From NCBI GenBank assembly GCA_027924585.1, contig BSBM01000762.1:11256501-11320500 (forward strand): DNA of 64,000 nt, written 5' to 3'. The stretch's first letter is position 1. Each line of letters begins with the position of its first letter. The notes beneath the pieces were generated by a model. The model was given only the letters and a program-made list of their open reading frames with translations. It ran no database searches and was not told the DNA's origin. Source of the DNA: Larix kaempferi. Taxonomy: Eukaryota; Streptophyta; Pinopsida; Pinales; Pinaceae. Of the stretch, positions 35,750 through 46,889 are shown one piece after another. Both the position numbers and the translations under genes were made by a program.

Positions 35750-36251
35750 TGTTAAGTTTATACTAATTTGACTAGCAAGATCACTGAAAGAAACACAATC
35801 ACAAGATAGACAAATATTTTACCCTGGGAAACCCTCATGGGGTAAAAAACCCAATAAATATTTCCTCAATAAGATGATCAACCAAAATACAAGATGTGCT
35901 CCAAGACTTGAGCTCCTTCTCTACCTCCTATGCAGACCTCTCTCTCACAAGTGTGCTACTTTCCAAGTGATGGAAGTGTGAGATAAGTGAAGAACATCCT
36001 CCTCTACTTATATTAGTTTCCCGACTGACTTTTTCCCTTATGGGGCCGACCTCCCCCAAGGGAGTCTAATAACCCTTAATAAATTAACTCAGGGCCGATC
36101 CCCACATGGTGGATCTAATAACCCTGGTTACCACAATCCATCGGAGGAATAAACATCTCTGGATACATAATAGGATCACCTTGGAGGGATGAAACATCTC
36201 CAGAATAATAAAGTACAAATATAATATTCTTAGGAGTTACAATATTCAACA
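35750..36251 (-). mobile_element. 3' LTR of copia element C3
   Basis: 502 bp, TGTTAAG...TCAACA on the plus strand. On the minus strand it follows the polypurine tract directly. It aligns end to end with the other LTR, without gaps by eye. Confidence 0.92.
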
Positions 36252-36260
36252 CTCCCCCTT
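36252..36260 (-). other. Polypurine tract of copia element C3
   Basis: The minus strand reads TTAAGGGGGAG immediately before the 3' LTR. This is the usual purine tract that primes plus-strand synthesis. Confidence 0.8.
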
Positions 36261-36524
36261 AACGAGAAGGATATTATGACAACATCCACAGGAGCAAGGA
36301 GTCATCAACTACATCATACATGATACATCTACAAATCATTGGAAGATTTCTTCAAATCATCATCAGTAACTCAAGCAATTACTGGAACATAGTCAATACT
36401 GGAACATCAGCATCATTAGTATTGAGTATTCATCTTCTACAGCACCTGATCAGCTATAGCATCATCATCATCATCATCGGATCCTCTGATCAACAACATC
36501 ATCTGGATCTCTCGATCACAATAA

Positions 36525-36800
36525 GCAACATCGTCATCACACGATAATCAACATCGTCATCATATGATCATCAACATGATCATCAGCATCATCACCACAC
36601 GATCATCAGCAGCATCATCATACGATCATTAGCATCGTCACCATACGATCATCAACATCGTCATCATACAACCATCAGCATCGTCATCATACGATTATCA
36701 ACATCATCATCATACGATCATCAGTATCGTCATCAAAGGATCATCAGCATCGTCATCATACGATCATCAGCATCGTCATCATACGATCATCAGCATCTGT
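36525..36800. repeat. 23-bp minisatellite in the 3' UTR of copia C3
   Basis: Units related to CATCGTCATCATACGATCAT recur with a 23-bp spacing (for example starts at 36739, 36762 and 36785), with increasing divergence leftwards. The array is embedded in a wider ATC-rich stretch (36440-36860). Confidence 0.8.
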
Positions 36801-36889
36801 ATCATCTCGATCTACATCATCTGGATCATCTCAATCTACAACATCTGGATCATCATCATAGTAGCATACTCTGCAACACACATGATCCA

Positions 36890-37780
36890 ATTACAGGATG
36901 ATCGATCCCGCTCTCTTTAGGACATAGGTCCATGGATGATACAATCCAGATCAAGTTCCAAGATGATCAATCCTTATCTCTTTAAGACAAGTCTCTTGTC
37001 TAGGGATGATGCAATCCCATCACGTACATTTTGAACCAAGGGTCCAGGGACGATGCAGTCCTATCATCAATTCTCAGAGACAAATGTTTACAGATCAATT
37101 CTGGGACCGAAGTCCAGGGATGATACAATCCCCACATTCTCGGAGACATCTGTTTACGGATCAATTTTGGGACCGTCGTCCGGGGATGATACAATCCCCA
37201 CATTCTCAGAGACATCTGTCTACGGATCAATTCTGGGACCGAAGTCCGGGGAAGATATAATCCCCACTCGTCTGCTAAAGACCCATTCTCAGAGACATCT
37301 GTCTATGGATCAATTCTGGGACCGAATTTCGGGGAAGATACAATCCCCACCTGTCCACTCAGGAATTCGTTCTCGGAGACATCTTGTCTAAGGATCAATT
37401 CTGGGACCGAAGTCCGGGGAAGATACAATCCCCACCTGTCCACTTAGGACTTCATTCTTGGAGACATCTTGTCTACGGATCAATTCTGGGACCAAAGTAC
37501 GGGGAAGATACAATCCCCACCTATCCACTCAGGACTTCATTCTCGGAGACATCTTGTCTACGGATCAATTCTGGGACCGAAGTCCAGGGAAGATACAATC
37601 CCCATGTGTCCACTCAGGACTTCATTCTCGGAGACATCTTGTCTACGGATCAATTCTGGGACCGAAGTCCGGGGAAGATACAATCCCCACCTGTCCACTC
37701 AGGACTTCATTCTTGGAGACATCTTGTCTACAGATCAATTCTGGGACCGAAGTCTGGGGAAGATACAATCCCCACAGTAT
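36890..37780. repeat. 66/85-bp minisatellite in the 3' UTR of copia C3
   Basis: The anchor GATCAATTCTGGGACC (with variants) starts at 37093, 37159, 37225, 37308, 37393, 37478, 37563, 37648 and 37733. Spacing is 66, 66 and 83 bp, then 85 bp five times. The longer unit carries an extra insert of about 19 bp (CTGTCCACTCAGGACTTC-like). Degenerate units extend left to about 36890. The rightmost 85-bp units are nearly identical, which suggests recent local expansion. Confidence 0.9.
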
Positions 37781-37799
37781 CCTCATCAATAAAGGTATC

Positions 37800-38035
37800 A
37801 TTAGTACATCATCAGTACAAGTACATATATCAATACAAGTATCCTCATCAATACATGTATACATATCATCAATACAAGTATCCTCATCAGTACATGTATA
37901 CATATCATCAATACAAGTGTCCTCATCAACACATGTATACATATCATCAATACAAGTATTCTCATCAATACAAGTACATATATCATCAATACAAGTGTCC
38001 TCATCAATACAAGTACATATATCAGAAATATAAGT
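37800..38035. repeat. 39-bp minisatellite in the 3' UTR of copia C3
   Basis: ATCATCAATACAAGT occurs at 37865, 37904, 37943 and 37982, exactly 39 bp apart, with a partial unit before. The remainder of each unit is a CCTCATCA...ACATGTATACAT type sequence. This is a third unrelated period within 1.5 kb. Confidence 0.88.
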
Positions 38036-38152
38036 AATATAAGTATCCTAAGTATACATATAAGAAATATAAATATCCTAAGTATAATAATATAGGTATC
38101 CTCATCATTGACCTTACTGTCGATGCGGGAAATCTCATCATCAGTGTCTACA

Positions 38153-39009
38153 TTACTCCCCCTTTCGAGGAGGGTCCTTTTGAACTACACCAAGCTTGTC
38201 TTGGAAATACTCAAATTTTACTCGAGACAGAGGTTTGGTCAATATATCAACAATTTTTTCATCAGTGCTCACATACTCGAGCTTAAAAGCTCCTTTCTGC
38301 ACCATATCCCGTATATAGAAATATCGGATCTCTATGTGTTTTGACTTATCATGGAACACTAGATTTTCTATCATCTTAATACAACTTTGGTTGTCACACA
38401 TGGTCACAGTGGGATCCATCTCTAAGTCAAACAATTCCGATAATAGTTTTCGAAGCCATACTGCTTCACAAATAGCAGAGCAAGCATCTATATATTCTGC
38501 TTCGGCTGTACTGAGAGCCACACTAGACTGTTTCTTGCTGAACCATGAGATCATGGCAGATCCAAGACCATAACATCCACCTGATGTACTCTTCCTTTCT
38601 GAAATACTTCCTTCCCAATCAGAATCTGAGTAACCATGCAATTTGAATTCGTGATTTCCAAGATAATATAGACCAAAATCTAATGTACCCTTTAGATACC
38701 TCATCACATGCTTTGCGGCTATTAAATGAACTCTTCTAGGTTCCACTAGATACTGACTCAAGGTATTTACAGCAGAGCATATGTTTGGTCTGGTATTTGT
38801 CAAATACATTAATGACCCAATAATCTGTCTGTATAGAGTCACATCTATTAACTCTGATGAGTCATCGACTAATAACTTTAAGTTAGAGTCCATGGGAGTG
38901 GTCATGGCTTTACATTCCAACATATAAAATCTTTTCAAAATCCCTATAGCATACTTACCTTGATTTAGAAGGATTCCTTTTGCTTCTTGCCATACTTCTA
39001 GACCTAAAA
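38153..39009 (-). pseudogene. RNase H and RT C-terminus of copia C3
   Basis: The open frame at 38153-38938 includes the RT-RNase H connection (ECKAMTTPMDSN, YRQIIGSLMYLTNTRPNI). RNase H motifs follow: YSDSDWEGS (first Asp), STAEAEYIDAC (Glu), CDNQSCIKM (Asp) and HDKSKHIEIRYFYIRDMV. It ends LGVVQKDPP. All expected catalytic residues are visible. A single missing T at about 39010 (four instead of five) separates it from the upstream RT frame. Confidence 0.85.
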
Positions 39010-39915
39010 GTAGTGCATTAATCCAAGATCTTTCATCTCAAATTCTGAGGAGAGCTTCTTCTTGCATTCGATAATTTGTTTCTCATTTTAAGTCAGAAAT
39101 AGATCATCTACATACAACAATAATATAACAGGTTCATCATCCATAACTTTGAGATAAAGATTAGGGTCAGCTTTACTCTTGGTAAAGCCCATGCTTGTCA
39201 AGAAACTGTCGATCCTTTCATACCAAGCTCTGGGGGCTTGCTTTAATCCATACAAAGCCTTTTTCAGCTTGCATACATGTGTTCTCCCGTCTTTAACCTC
39301 AAATCCTTGTGGTTGTTCTATGTACACTTCTTCTTCAATCACACCATTTAGGAAGGCTGTCTTAACATCCATTTGGTGTAATTTCTATTTCATCATAGAT
39401 GCAAGTGCCATAATAGTTCTAATGGAAGTGTACCTAGCAACTGGTGCAAATGTTTCTTCATAGTCAATTCCCTCTTTCTGAGAGAACCCTCTAGCTACAA
39501 ATCTTGCCTTATATTTTTCAATGCTACCATCTGCAGCATGTTTTATTTTGAATATCCATTTGGAAGATACCACACTTTTATCTTTTGGTTTGGGAACTAT
39601 ATCCCAAACATCATTTTTCATTATTGATTGGTATTCTTTTGTCATTGCTTCTACACACTCTTTCTTCTGAACTGCCTCTACATAGCTAGTAGGTTCTTGA
39701 TCCACAAGATCACACATCAAAGCTACATAGTTGGATACTAGCTTTGGTTTCTTCCTTTCTCTAGTGGAGCCTTCAGAAGCTCCATATTTTTCAGCTCCTT
39801 GAATAATGTCTCTAGCCCATGCTGGCCTTCTTTTTCTAGATAAGTTTGTAATGGGGGATTCTTGTGGTTCTAACATGTCATGGTCTTCTGGTGTAGCATC
39901 TTTAGGGATGGGCAC
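39010..39915 (-). pseudogene. Reverse transcriptase of copia C3
   Basis: The segment at 39385-39915 has WIFKIKHAADGS, YKARFVARGFSQKEGIDYEETFAPV, and 39088-39372 has MDVKTAFLNG, CKLKKALYGLKQAPRAWY and the active site YVDD at 39103-39114. Two in-frame stops interrupt it: TGG to TAG at about 39383, and a TAA at about 39085 where the family has Gly. Otherwise the frame is shared with the integrase upstream. Confidence 0.85.
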
Positions 39916-39954
39916 AACCTCTGTGATTCTATGAGGTGTATCTTCTTCATAGAT

Positions 39955-41919
39955 TTATTCAAGTTGGCACTTCCTAGATTTCTTGAGAGCCGCTTCTTCA
40001 TCAAATGTCACATCTTTACTTATTTCCATATGATGGAAACCTGGGATGTAAATTCTGAAAGCTTTGGATGATTCACAATATCCAACAAATATTCCCTTCT
40101 TACAAGAAGGATCCAACTTGGTTCTCTTTTCTTTTGGAATGTGAATGTACACTGGACATCCAAATATTTTGAGATGACTTACCTCGGGCTTCTTTCCTGT
40201 GAACACTTCTTCTGGAGTCTTGAATTCAAGAGCACTATGGGATAGTCTATTTTGTCCATAGACTGCTGTTCTAGCTACTTCATCCCATAGATACATGGGT
40301 AGATCTTGGTTATGTATCATAGTCTTTACAACTTCCATGATGGTTCTATTCTTTCTTTCAACAACCCCATTTTGTTGGGGATTGTAGGGAGTAGTTAGTT
40401 CCCTCTTGATTCCAGCTTCCTTACAAAAGTCTTCAAAATCCTTTGAAGTATATTCTCCGCCATTATCTATTCTGAGAATCTTAATTTTCTTTTTTGAGTG
40501 ATTTTCTATCAAAGCCTTGAACTCTTTGAATTTTCCAAAAACTTCATTCTTTCCTTTTAGAAAATATATCCAAGTCTTCCTTGAATAGTCATCAATGAAT
40601 GTGAGATAGTATTCAAACCGACTTAGGGATGTGGTGGGCATTGGTCCACATACATCTGAATGTATTAACTCCAGGATGTTCTTCGTCTTTGTTTCACTCT
40701 TTGGAAATGGGTTCTTGATATTCTTCCCTTTTTCACATCCTTTGCATGTGCCATTATGATCAACCTTTAAGTCTGGCATCCCTATAACTACCTTGCTTAC
40801 ATAGAGTAGGGCTTTGTAGTTAATGTGAGCAAGCCTTCTATTCCCTAGCTCACTGGGGCTAGTAGTTTCATGGACAAGGAAAACTTCTGGATGACCCTTG
40901 AGTTTGTAAAGACCTCCTTCCTCTTCACAAATAACAATTGCATCCTCAATTGATTTTCCTTTGGGCCACATAAGTACTTGTCCATCTATGAATGCAATTC
41001 TAAATCCTTTCTTATCTAGTGCTGAGATAGAAAGTAGGTTTTTCTTCAAACCTGGAACATATAATATTTCTTTCATCTTCAATGGTGTTCCAGAATCAAG
41101 CTTATAGCTTGCTTCACCAATTCCCTTGATGGGATATTGATAATCATCCCCTAGAGATACCTTTTGTGGAGAAGTCTTTTCTTCAAATCTTGAGAGAGTT
41201 TTCTTTTGACCTTTCATGTGTTTTGAAGCACCACTATCAATGAGCCATGTATCTTCTCCAGGTGTTACAGACCCAGATAGTGCAGAAAATATAACATATT
41301 CTTTTGCATCTTCTTTCTTTACTTTAGATCTTTTCTTTCGAGGCCTTTCCTCTTCTTCTTCTTCTTCTTCTTCTTCTTCTCCACTATCATCTTCTGCCAT
41401 ATGTGCATGATGTATTTTGTGAACAAACTTCTTCTTCTTTGTTTGTGAGGTACAATTTCTAGTAAAGTGTCCTAGTTTAAGACAATTGAAACATTGGACT
41501 GTGGAGAGGTCTCTTTCTGAGTTTGTTCCTCTTCTCCTATTAAATCTATGGGAGGGTTGATACTCCTTGTGGACAATTTTATTGAAGTGACCCTTTCTTT
41601 TTCTTTTGGTGTGAGTAGCCAAGGCTTGGTCATCCTCCTTGAGAAGGGCTTCTCTATTGGCTACCCTAGCTTCTTCTTGAACACAATCCTCCCATACTAT
41701 ATCAAACTTCATACTTTCTTTTCTGGCACACATAGTTTGTATAAATGACTCCCAAGGTCTAGTGAGACCATTTAGAGCAGTCATTACAAGTTCATCTTCA
41801 TCAAGGGTATCTCCAATGACATCTAGTTGTTCCTTGATTTGGGAAACCCTTGATAAGTAGTCTTGAATGGATTCTCCTTTTTTCATCTTGGTATTCTTCA
41901 ACTGAGTTCTTAGGTTCAT
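39955..41919 (-). CDS. Gag C-terminus, protease and integrase ORF of copia C3 (654 codons)
   Basis: Residues 1-100 are the Gag C-terminal half (ESIQDYLSRVSQIKEQL, DIVWEDCVQEEARVANRE). The zinc knuckle is CFNCLKLGHFTRNC at about 144-157. A ten-Glu run (from a CTT repeat at 41350-41382) precedes the protease site WLIDSGASKHM at about 226. The integrase zinc-binding segment ends CKGCEKGK. The catalytic triad is visible in HSDVCGP, RIDNGGEYTS and QQNGVVERKN. The last part has the GCPVYIHIPKEKRTK motif. A single TAA at 39955-39957 replaces the Gln expected at the end of QLE(Q)IYEED and cuts the frame before RT, which continues in phase. Confidence 0.88.
   Translation of the reverse strand: MNLRTQLKNTKMKKGESIQDYLSRVSQIKEQLDVIGDTLDEDELVMTALNGLTRPWESFIQTMCARKESMKFDIVWEDCVQEEARVANREALLKEDDQALATHTKRKRKGHFNKIVHKEYQPSHRFNRRRGTNSERDLSTVQCFNCLKLGHFTRNCTSQTKKKKFVHKIHHAHMAEDDSGEEEEEEEEEEERPRKKRSKVKKEDAKEYVIFSALSGSVTPGEDTWLIDSGASKHMKGQKKTLSRFEEKTSPQKVSLGDDYQYPIKGIGEASYKLDSGTPLKMKEILYVPGLKKNLLSISALDKKGFRIAFIDGQVLMWPKGKSIEDAIVICEEEGGLYKLKGHPEVFLVHETTSPSELGNRRLAHINYKALLYVSKVVIGMPDLKVDHNGTCKGCEKGKNIKNPFPKSETKTKNILELIHSDVCGPMPTTSLSRFEYYLTFIDDYSRKTWIYFLKGKNEVFGKFKEFKALIENHSKKKIKILRIDNGGEYTSKDFEDFCKEAGIKRELTTPYNPQQNGVVERKNRTIMEVVKTMIHNQDLPMYLWDEVARTAVYGQNRLSHSALEFKTPEEVFTGKKPEVSHLKIFGCPVYIHIPKEKRTKLDPSCKKGIFVGYCESSKAFRIYIPGFHHMEISKDVTFDEEAALKKSRKCQLE
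41350..41382. repeat. CTT trinucleotide repeat in copia C3 (poly-Glu)
   Basis: About eleven CTT units on the plus strand encode a run of Glu on the minus strand, between the zinc knuckle and protease. Confidence 0.85.
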
Positions 41920-42221
41920 CTTCCTATTGATGTTCCTCCCTTCATACTTCTTCCTAGGGCATCATACATTTCCTTTGGGGTCTTCTTGGATACCACTTGG
42001 GGAATCAAGTGGTCCTTGATAGAATCAGCAATGATTCTCTTTGCCCTAATCAGATCCTTCCTATACTTTTCTTTGGATTCATCTTCAGCAGGTTCTGCAA
42101 CTTCATCCTTGATAGATTGAGCAAGATCATTCTCTTCAAGAATGAGATCAATTCTATATTTCCATGCCCGAAAATTCTCTATACCTTCTAGCTTGTCTTC
42201 AAGCTTAGTGCTTGGAGCCAT
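41916..42221 (-). CDS. Gag N-terminus of copia C3 (101 codons)
   Basis: The frame starts MAPSTKLEDKLEGIENFRAWK at 42221, about 370 bp after the primer site. It contains the characteristic copia Gag segment AKRIIADSIKDHLIPQV followed by KTPKEMYDAL. A frameshift near 41920 separates it from the rest of Gag-Pol. It would be part of the particle-forming capsid protein. Confidence 0.82.
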   Translation of the reverse strand: MAPSTKLEDKLEGIENFRAWKYRIDLILEENDLAQSIKDEVAEPAEDESKEKYRKDLIRAKRIIADSIKDHLIPQVVSKKTPKEMYDALGRSMKGGTSIGR

Positions 42222-42588
42222 TTTCTCTTGGGGGAGACCAATGAGATTGAAGTTTCTTAAGAGATAGAGTAACAGTTACCAGGAGATGTGCTTGATTGAT
42301 TTGGAAACACTGGTGTGTTCTATTTCTGGAAACTTCAACTTTTCACTTTCCGGATCTGCAACATAATTTCTGGTTTATCGCACTTTTGGTCAAACTAGGG
42401 TTTGACTTTCTCGGAGTTCTACCCAACCAAAAAATTCGATCCAGGGCTCAAAACTTTGATTTTGAGAAGGGCTATTCAGCCATACACTTAGAATAAAAAA
42501 AATACTAACTTTTGCAGAAACCATAATTTTTTGGAAGGGAGAGAGAGAAAGATATTTTCACCTTGTGAAAGATGTTCTATTCAGGCTA

Positions 42589-42600
42589 ACTTTCATACCA
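42589..42600 (-). other. Primer binding site of copia C3
   Basis: The minus strand reads TGGTATGAAAG directly after the 5' LTR, a degraded version of the initiator-Met site TGGTATCAGAGC. Confidence 0.65.
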
Positions 42601-43102
42601 TGTTAAGTTTATACTAATTTGACTAGCAAGATCACTGAAAGAAACACAATCACAAGATAGACAAAGATTTTACCTTGGGAAACCCTCATGGGGTATAAAA
42701 CCGAGCAAAGCTTTCCTCAATAAGATGATCAACCAAAATACAAGATGTGCTCCAAGAATTGAGATCCTTCTCTACCTCCTATGCAGACCTCTCTATCACA
42801 AGTGCGCAACTTTCCAAGTGATGGAAGTGTGAGATAAGTGAGGAACATCCCCCTCTACTTATACTAGTTTCCCGACTGACTTTTTCCCTTATGGGGCCGA
42901 CCTCTCCCAAGGGAGTCTAATAGCCATTAATAAATTAACTCAGGGCTGACCCCCACATGGTGGATCTAATAACCCTGGTTACCACAATCCATCAGAGGAA
43001 TAAACATCTCCGGATACATAATAGGATCACCTTGGAGGGATGAAACATCTTCGGAATAATAAAGTACAAATATAATATTCTTAGAAGTTACAATGTTCAA
43101 CA
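42601..43102 (-). mobile_element. 5' LTR of copia element C3
   Basis: 502 bp, the partner of 35750-36251; followed on the plus strand by the target duplication GGAAC. Confidence 0.92.
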
Positions 43103-43440
43103 GGAACTACCTCGGGCACCCTATAGAGTTGGCCTCTCAAATTAACAATGACATTATGGGTCCCAGACTCATAAAAAATATGACATTTCCACATTTAGGG
43201 TTGTTCTAAAAGAACATCACAAAATTCAAGTGGGGTAACATCACACGGTACCTCATCTTGTAAGGGCTTGATGTCATATTATAGGCAATGTTTCGACCTG
43301 AATAAGCACCTGGGCTAATGCGACATAAATATTCAAGCCGATTGGTGCATCCTTGGGGGCAAGTTAGAGTGCTGTCACCTGAAAACTTGACTCCTTTATC
43401 TAGGCTTACTTTTAGAGAAGCCAAGGAGGATGGTCCCTAA

Positions 43441-46298
43441 AAAAACAAAATATAAGGTTGTTAATCTACAAAAAGGAAATACAACTATTCTAGGAGTTAA
43501 TAAATAATATCAAACACAAGAACAAAACAACATTAATATGCACAACATTCATTCATCATCATCATTTTAACATTTAATATCAAAATAAATTCAATAAACA
43601 AGACCAGTGCCAATAGCAAAGTAAAATGCTATGAAAAAGTAAATGTGTTGCAAGTGTTCTTGGTAAATTTTATTCGTTATTGAGTTTTGGGTTTTAGTGG
43701 GTTTGTTCTTGTTTGGACCACTAGGCTCACCTTGTCCAATTGAATGCTAGAGAATATTTACCAAGTGTCCAATAGGGAGAGGATGGACCTTATTAATGAG
43801 TATCCCCCTAAATCTATGGTAGTCACTCTCTGCAACCCCCTGAATTCTTGAAGATTTACTTTGTGGTTGGACGAGATGCAGAGGTAGTTTGTAGCATATG
43901 GGGATTTGAGCATTGGTTTGTTTTATTAAGAACAAAATTTAAATTTTTCTAGTTGGTTAAAATATTCCAAGAATCTCTCTTCTTACCAAATTCCAGTACT
44001 CGACCGAGCTCTTTCCATGGCACCATACTTAGGGAAAGCAAGGGGGTTCGTTACTTTGCAAAATTAAATAAACTTGAAAAAAAAATGTTGTGAGTATGTG
44101 AAATGATTGGTTTTAGTTTATTATTGATCGAGAAATAAAAAACTAAAGAAAGAAACTAAAAATGCACACCATGACAGGAGACGACACAAATCCCCCCTAG
44201 TGGGATGGGGTGGAGGCGCTGCATTGCCTGCTTACTCTCTTTAGTATTTTATTACAAAATTTTTCTTTCTAGGAATGTCGATGCAGGTTCCAGGATCCAG
44301 ACGACTTACAATGGTTCAGAACAAATAACAAACTATAGATAAAGGAACTTGTATAGTATTGTATGCTTAATATATTGAAAATTCGGCCAGAGTGCCTCTC
44401 TACCTGCTCATAAAAGTCTACAAAAAAACAAGCAAATGTTAGTGGAAAATGATCCAAAACACTTTAGGAGTGCTTGGGGAAAGCCTAAAAAATTTCCAAA
44501 AGAAATTCTAAGTAAAAAAAACAATCTAACTAAGACATACAATCTAGAAAGCTTTCCTTCTTAGGGTCTTTGTTTTCCTTTTGAGGGTAGCAAATACAAA
44601 GCTCTATATTAGCCGAATATAAACTCTTAAAATCTCAAAACACTTCTACTTATCCAAGCCTTGAAATTTACTTGAAAGGACTTGCAATAAACATAACTAC
44701 TTTCACTAGATCTAGATTCAAAGATATAAAATTTAAATAAGAACAATAGTATCTAACGATTGAGTTTAGATCTACTTTAAATATTACTTCAAGATATAGA
44801 TCTGGTCTAATAGTAAATCGAAAAAAAGAGGTAAGAATGGTATTGAGTAGGAGAATGGGAAGGGACTGAGACAAGAAGAAAAAGGCTTTGGAGATTGCTT
44901 GTGGGATGCCGAGGGACTGTATTTGTAGAGGAAGTGTTAGAAAACAATGAAGAAACAAACAAGATCTTCATTGATCCAACTAAGAGGACCTGCACATCAC
45001 ATCAACTTGCAACCAAAAAATAAAATATGGAAAAATACACGTGAGAAATCAATATGAAATGAACATAAACAAATGAAACATTGCAGTAAGATGTCTAACC
45101 ATACATGCATAAAAGGTTAAGATAGTAAACAAACTGATTAACCTTTCTTATAAATTGATAACAATCTTTCCAATAAGATAGATTTGATGCAATGAAATAC
45201 AAGAAGCTCAAATATAGGATACCTCCCTGAAGCACTTAGACATTCCATCCACTCATCAATGGCACCACACAAGAATGACCTCCAAAGTCTCTTTATTCTC
45301 AAGAAAAGATAGTACAAGAATTACAATAGCATAACTTCAATCGTCCAACTCCAAATAGTTTAAATATAGGTTGAACTTTCTTAAATAGAAAAACCAACAT
45401 GATGGGGGGCGCATAAGCCAAGAGAAGGGCACATTCTTGAGTGAGATTTGATCTCTAATTGAATGAGATATTGAAGGGATTGAGTTGAGGTGATATTTAG
45501 TTGAATAGAACCACCTATTCAAGATGAGATATTCCCTCTCTTTGGAATGATAACCATCTAATCAATTGCTTTCCACATAAGTAACGCACCCCTCTCATGA
45601 GGGAGGGTGCATCCTCTTCTTACATCCCAAGATTTGATGGAAATCCCTCTTTAGTTAACTGGATTTGAGCCTTAGTTGACTATGCCACCACTAAGATTCT
45701 ATCCCCGACATGTTCCCATTGATTTAGGAATGTCGAAATTGACTTTATTATTTATGTTTTGGCAATTAAATGTCTTTTTTGGCTTTCTTGAGAGCATTTC
45801 AATTTTCATGAGAAATAATTGAAATTTTTCTCTCAAAAGTAGGTTTAGGGGTTAAGTGGGTTCTCTAAGTTAGGAAACGAACACCCCCATGGAAAATTAC
45901 AACCCCTAACCAGTTTTTTATGACTTTTACAAGTTTTTTAATTAAAACATTAAAAAATTCTCCATTTTACGAGAAATTTTAGTTTTTACAAAAATGAAAA
46001 AATAACTAGGGGGACCTATAACATGTTCATATGAATCAATATTAGTTCCTAACATGGTAATATACATTGATAACTAGACTTTAATAACCTCCTAAGTCTT
46101 AGGGACCAAGATGCGCATTCTAGATTTGGAGGAGCAGGTGAAAAACTCAAAAATTATACCTCGCTAAAAAGAAAAGTATAATTAACAAGGGAAAAAATAC
46201 CTTGGAATACCTAGATTGATGCCTAAGTCTAGGGAAACCAAGTCTTTTACAAAAATCCATCATCCTATGACACTTTATTACAAACCCTGTGGAGCATG
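43441..46298. other. AT-rich region without a recognised gene
   Basis: It lies upstream of the old gypsy fragment, so it may hold the decayed gag and LTR of that element, but no frame or boundary supports this. Homopolymer-rich stretches and short minus-strand frames are present, with nothing I can name. Confidence 0.4.
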
Positions 46299-46880
46299 TG
46301 TTGGGCCTGGCCCAAGTGGGGCAATTTTGAGCAAAGACTTTTGGAACTGTGAAGCAGAGCGCAGTTCAGATAAAGTACTCTTTTGTACATGTTTTGGGGA
46401 TGTTGCAAAGATGTGCACAACGCGGTAGAGGAAGTGATGCGAAGATCAGTGCTGCGAGGATGCAGTACTGCGAAGTGTCTAGTCTACAAGGATCCAGCAT
46501 GGCAGAGTGTTGGACGGGAAGATGGCACGTATTTCTGTTAGACCGTTGGCGGTTTATTTTTGGAAAAGATGCTACAGGAATGCCAAGTGGTGGGCACGAG
46601 CAGATGGGGAAGAAAGTGACTGGTCGCACACGCGAAAGATACCACTACCTGAACCAGTCGCACGAGGCCGTTAGAGGAATAACGGCTTGGTGAAAGCGAC
46701 CTGTTGGCATGCATGCGACAGGAAGGCCGATAGCAACGTGGGCATGTGCGAAGGGAAGGCCACGATGAGAGATTTGCTACCAGGCGCCAGCTAGCTCGAT
46801 GAGCTGGAAACTGTAACTCTTTTGTAAACCCTAAGGGTTTTGGCCTGCGGAATGTAAAGACATGACCTACGAGCATGATC

Positions 46881-46889
46881 TATAAGTAA
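46881..46889 (+). promoter_or_regulatory. TATA box in the 5' LTR of G2
   Basis: TATAAGTAA follows the conserved CATGATC. The same block is at 63221 in the 3' LTR, and the solo LTR has TATTTAA at the same place. This is the expected Pol II promoter position in an LTR. Confidence 0.6.

Larger units (their letters stand above)
35750..43102 (-). mobile_element. Nearly complete Ty1/copia retrotransposon (C3), 7,353 bp, target duplication GGAAC
   Basis: Both LTRs are 502 bp (35750-36251 and 42601-43102), start TGTTAAGTTTA and end TTCAACA. The element is bounded by GGAAC at 35745-35749 and 43103-43107. On the minus strand the order is 5' LTR, primer site, gag, zinc knuckle, protease, integrase, RT, RNase H, a 1.9-kb repeat-rich 3' UTR, polypurine tract and 3' LTR. 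By hand the LTRs differ at about 27 of 502 positions (about 5%). That makes this the youngest element here for which I could compare LTRs. Only three stops and two frameshifts interrupt the coding region. It was inserted between protease and RT of an older gypsy copy. Confidence 0.93.
34776..43440 (-). pseudogene. Fragment of another Ty3/gypsy Pol (protease end to RT palm), split by copia element C3
   Basis: With the copia element and one GGAAC copy removed, the minus strand reads from the protease end (43440-43108: CDVLLEQP, then YESGTHNVIVNLRGQLYRV) into the linker (35749 onwards: LISAKEML-like). RT follows: YEDIFFS, SPIVLVQKKDGT, then MPFGLTNAP at about 35090-35125. A YLYD version of the active site and SFLGLAN come last, near 34785. 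It then switches abruptly to the Tat-like sequence, so its 3' part is missing. Many stops are present. The TNAPTTF-type RT differs clearly from the neighbour's LKNTRDNF, so these are two different elements. Confidence 0.7.

Noticed and set aside
36890-37780. Regularly spaced repeats resembling a CRISPR array
   Set aside because: The repeats are contiguous, with no unique spacers, and lie in the 3' UTR of a plant copia element.
37384-38037. Long plus-strand frames (217 and 191 codons) across the repeat region
   Set aside because: They are products of minisatellite units that happen to lack stops. Several frames of the same DNA are open at once, and the translations are simple repeats. The strand is opposite to the copia element.
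46366-46629. 87-codon minus-strand frame found in both LTRs of G2 (also 62707-62970)
   Set aside because: It is antisense to the LTR and matches no protein. It is open in both copies because the LTRs are homologous, with no sign of independent selection.
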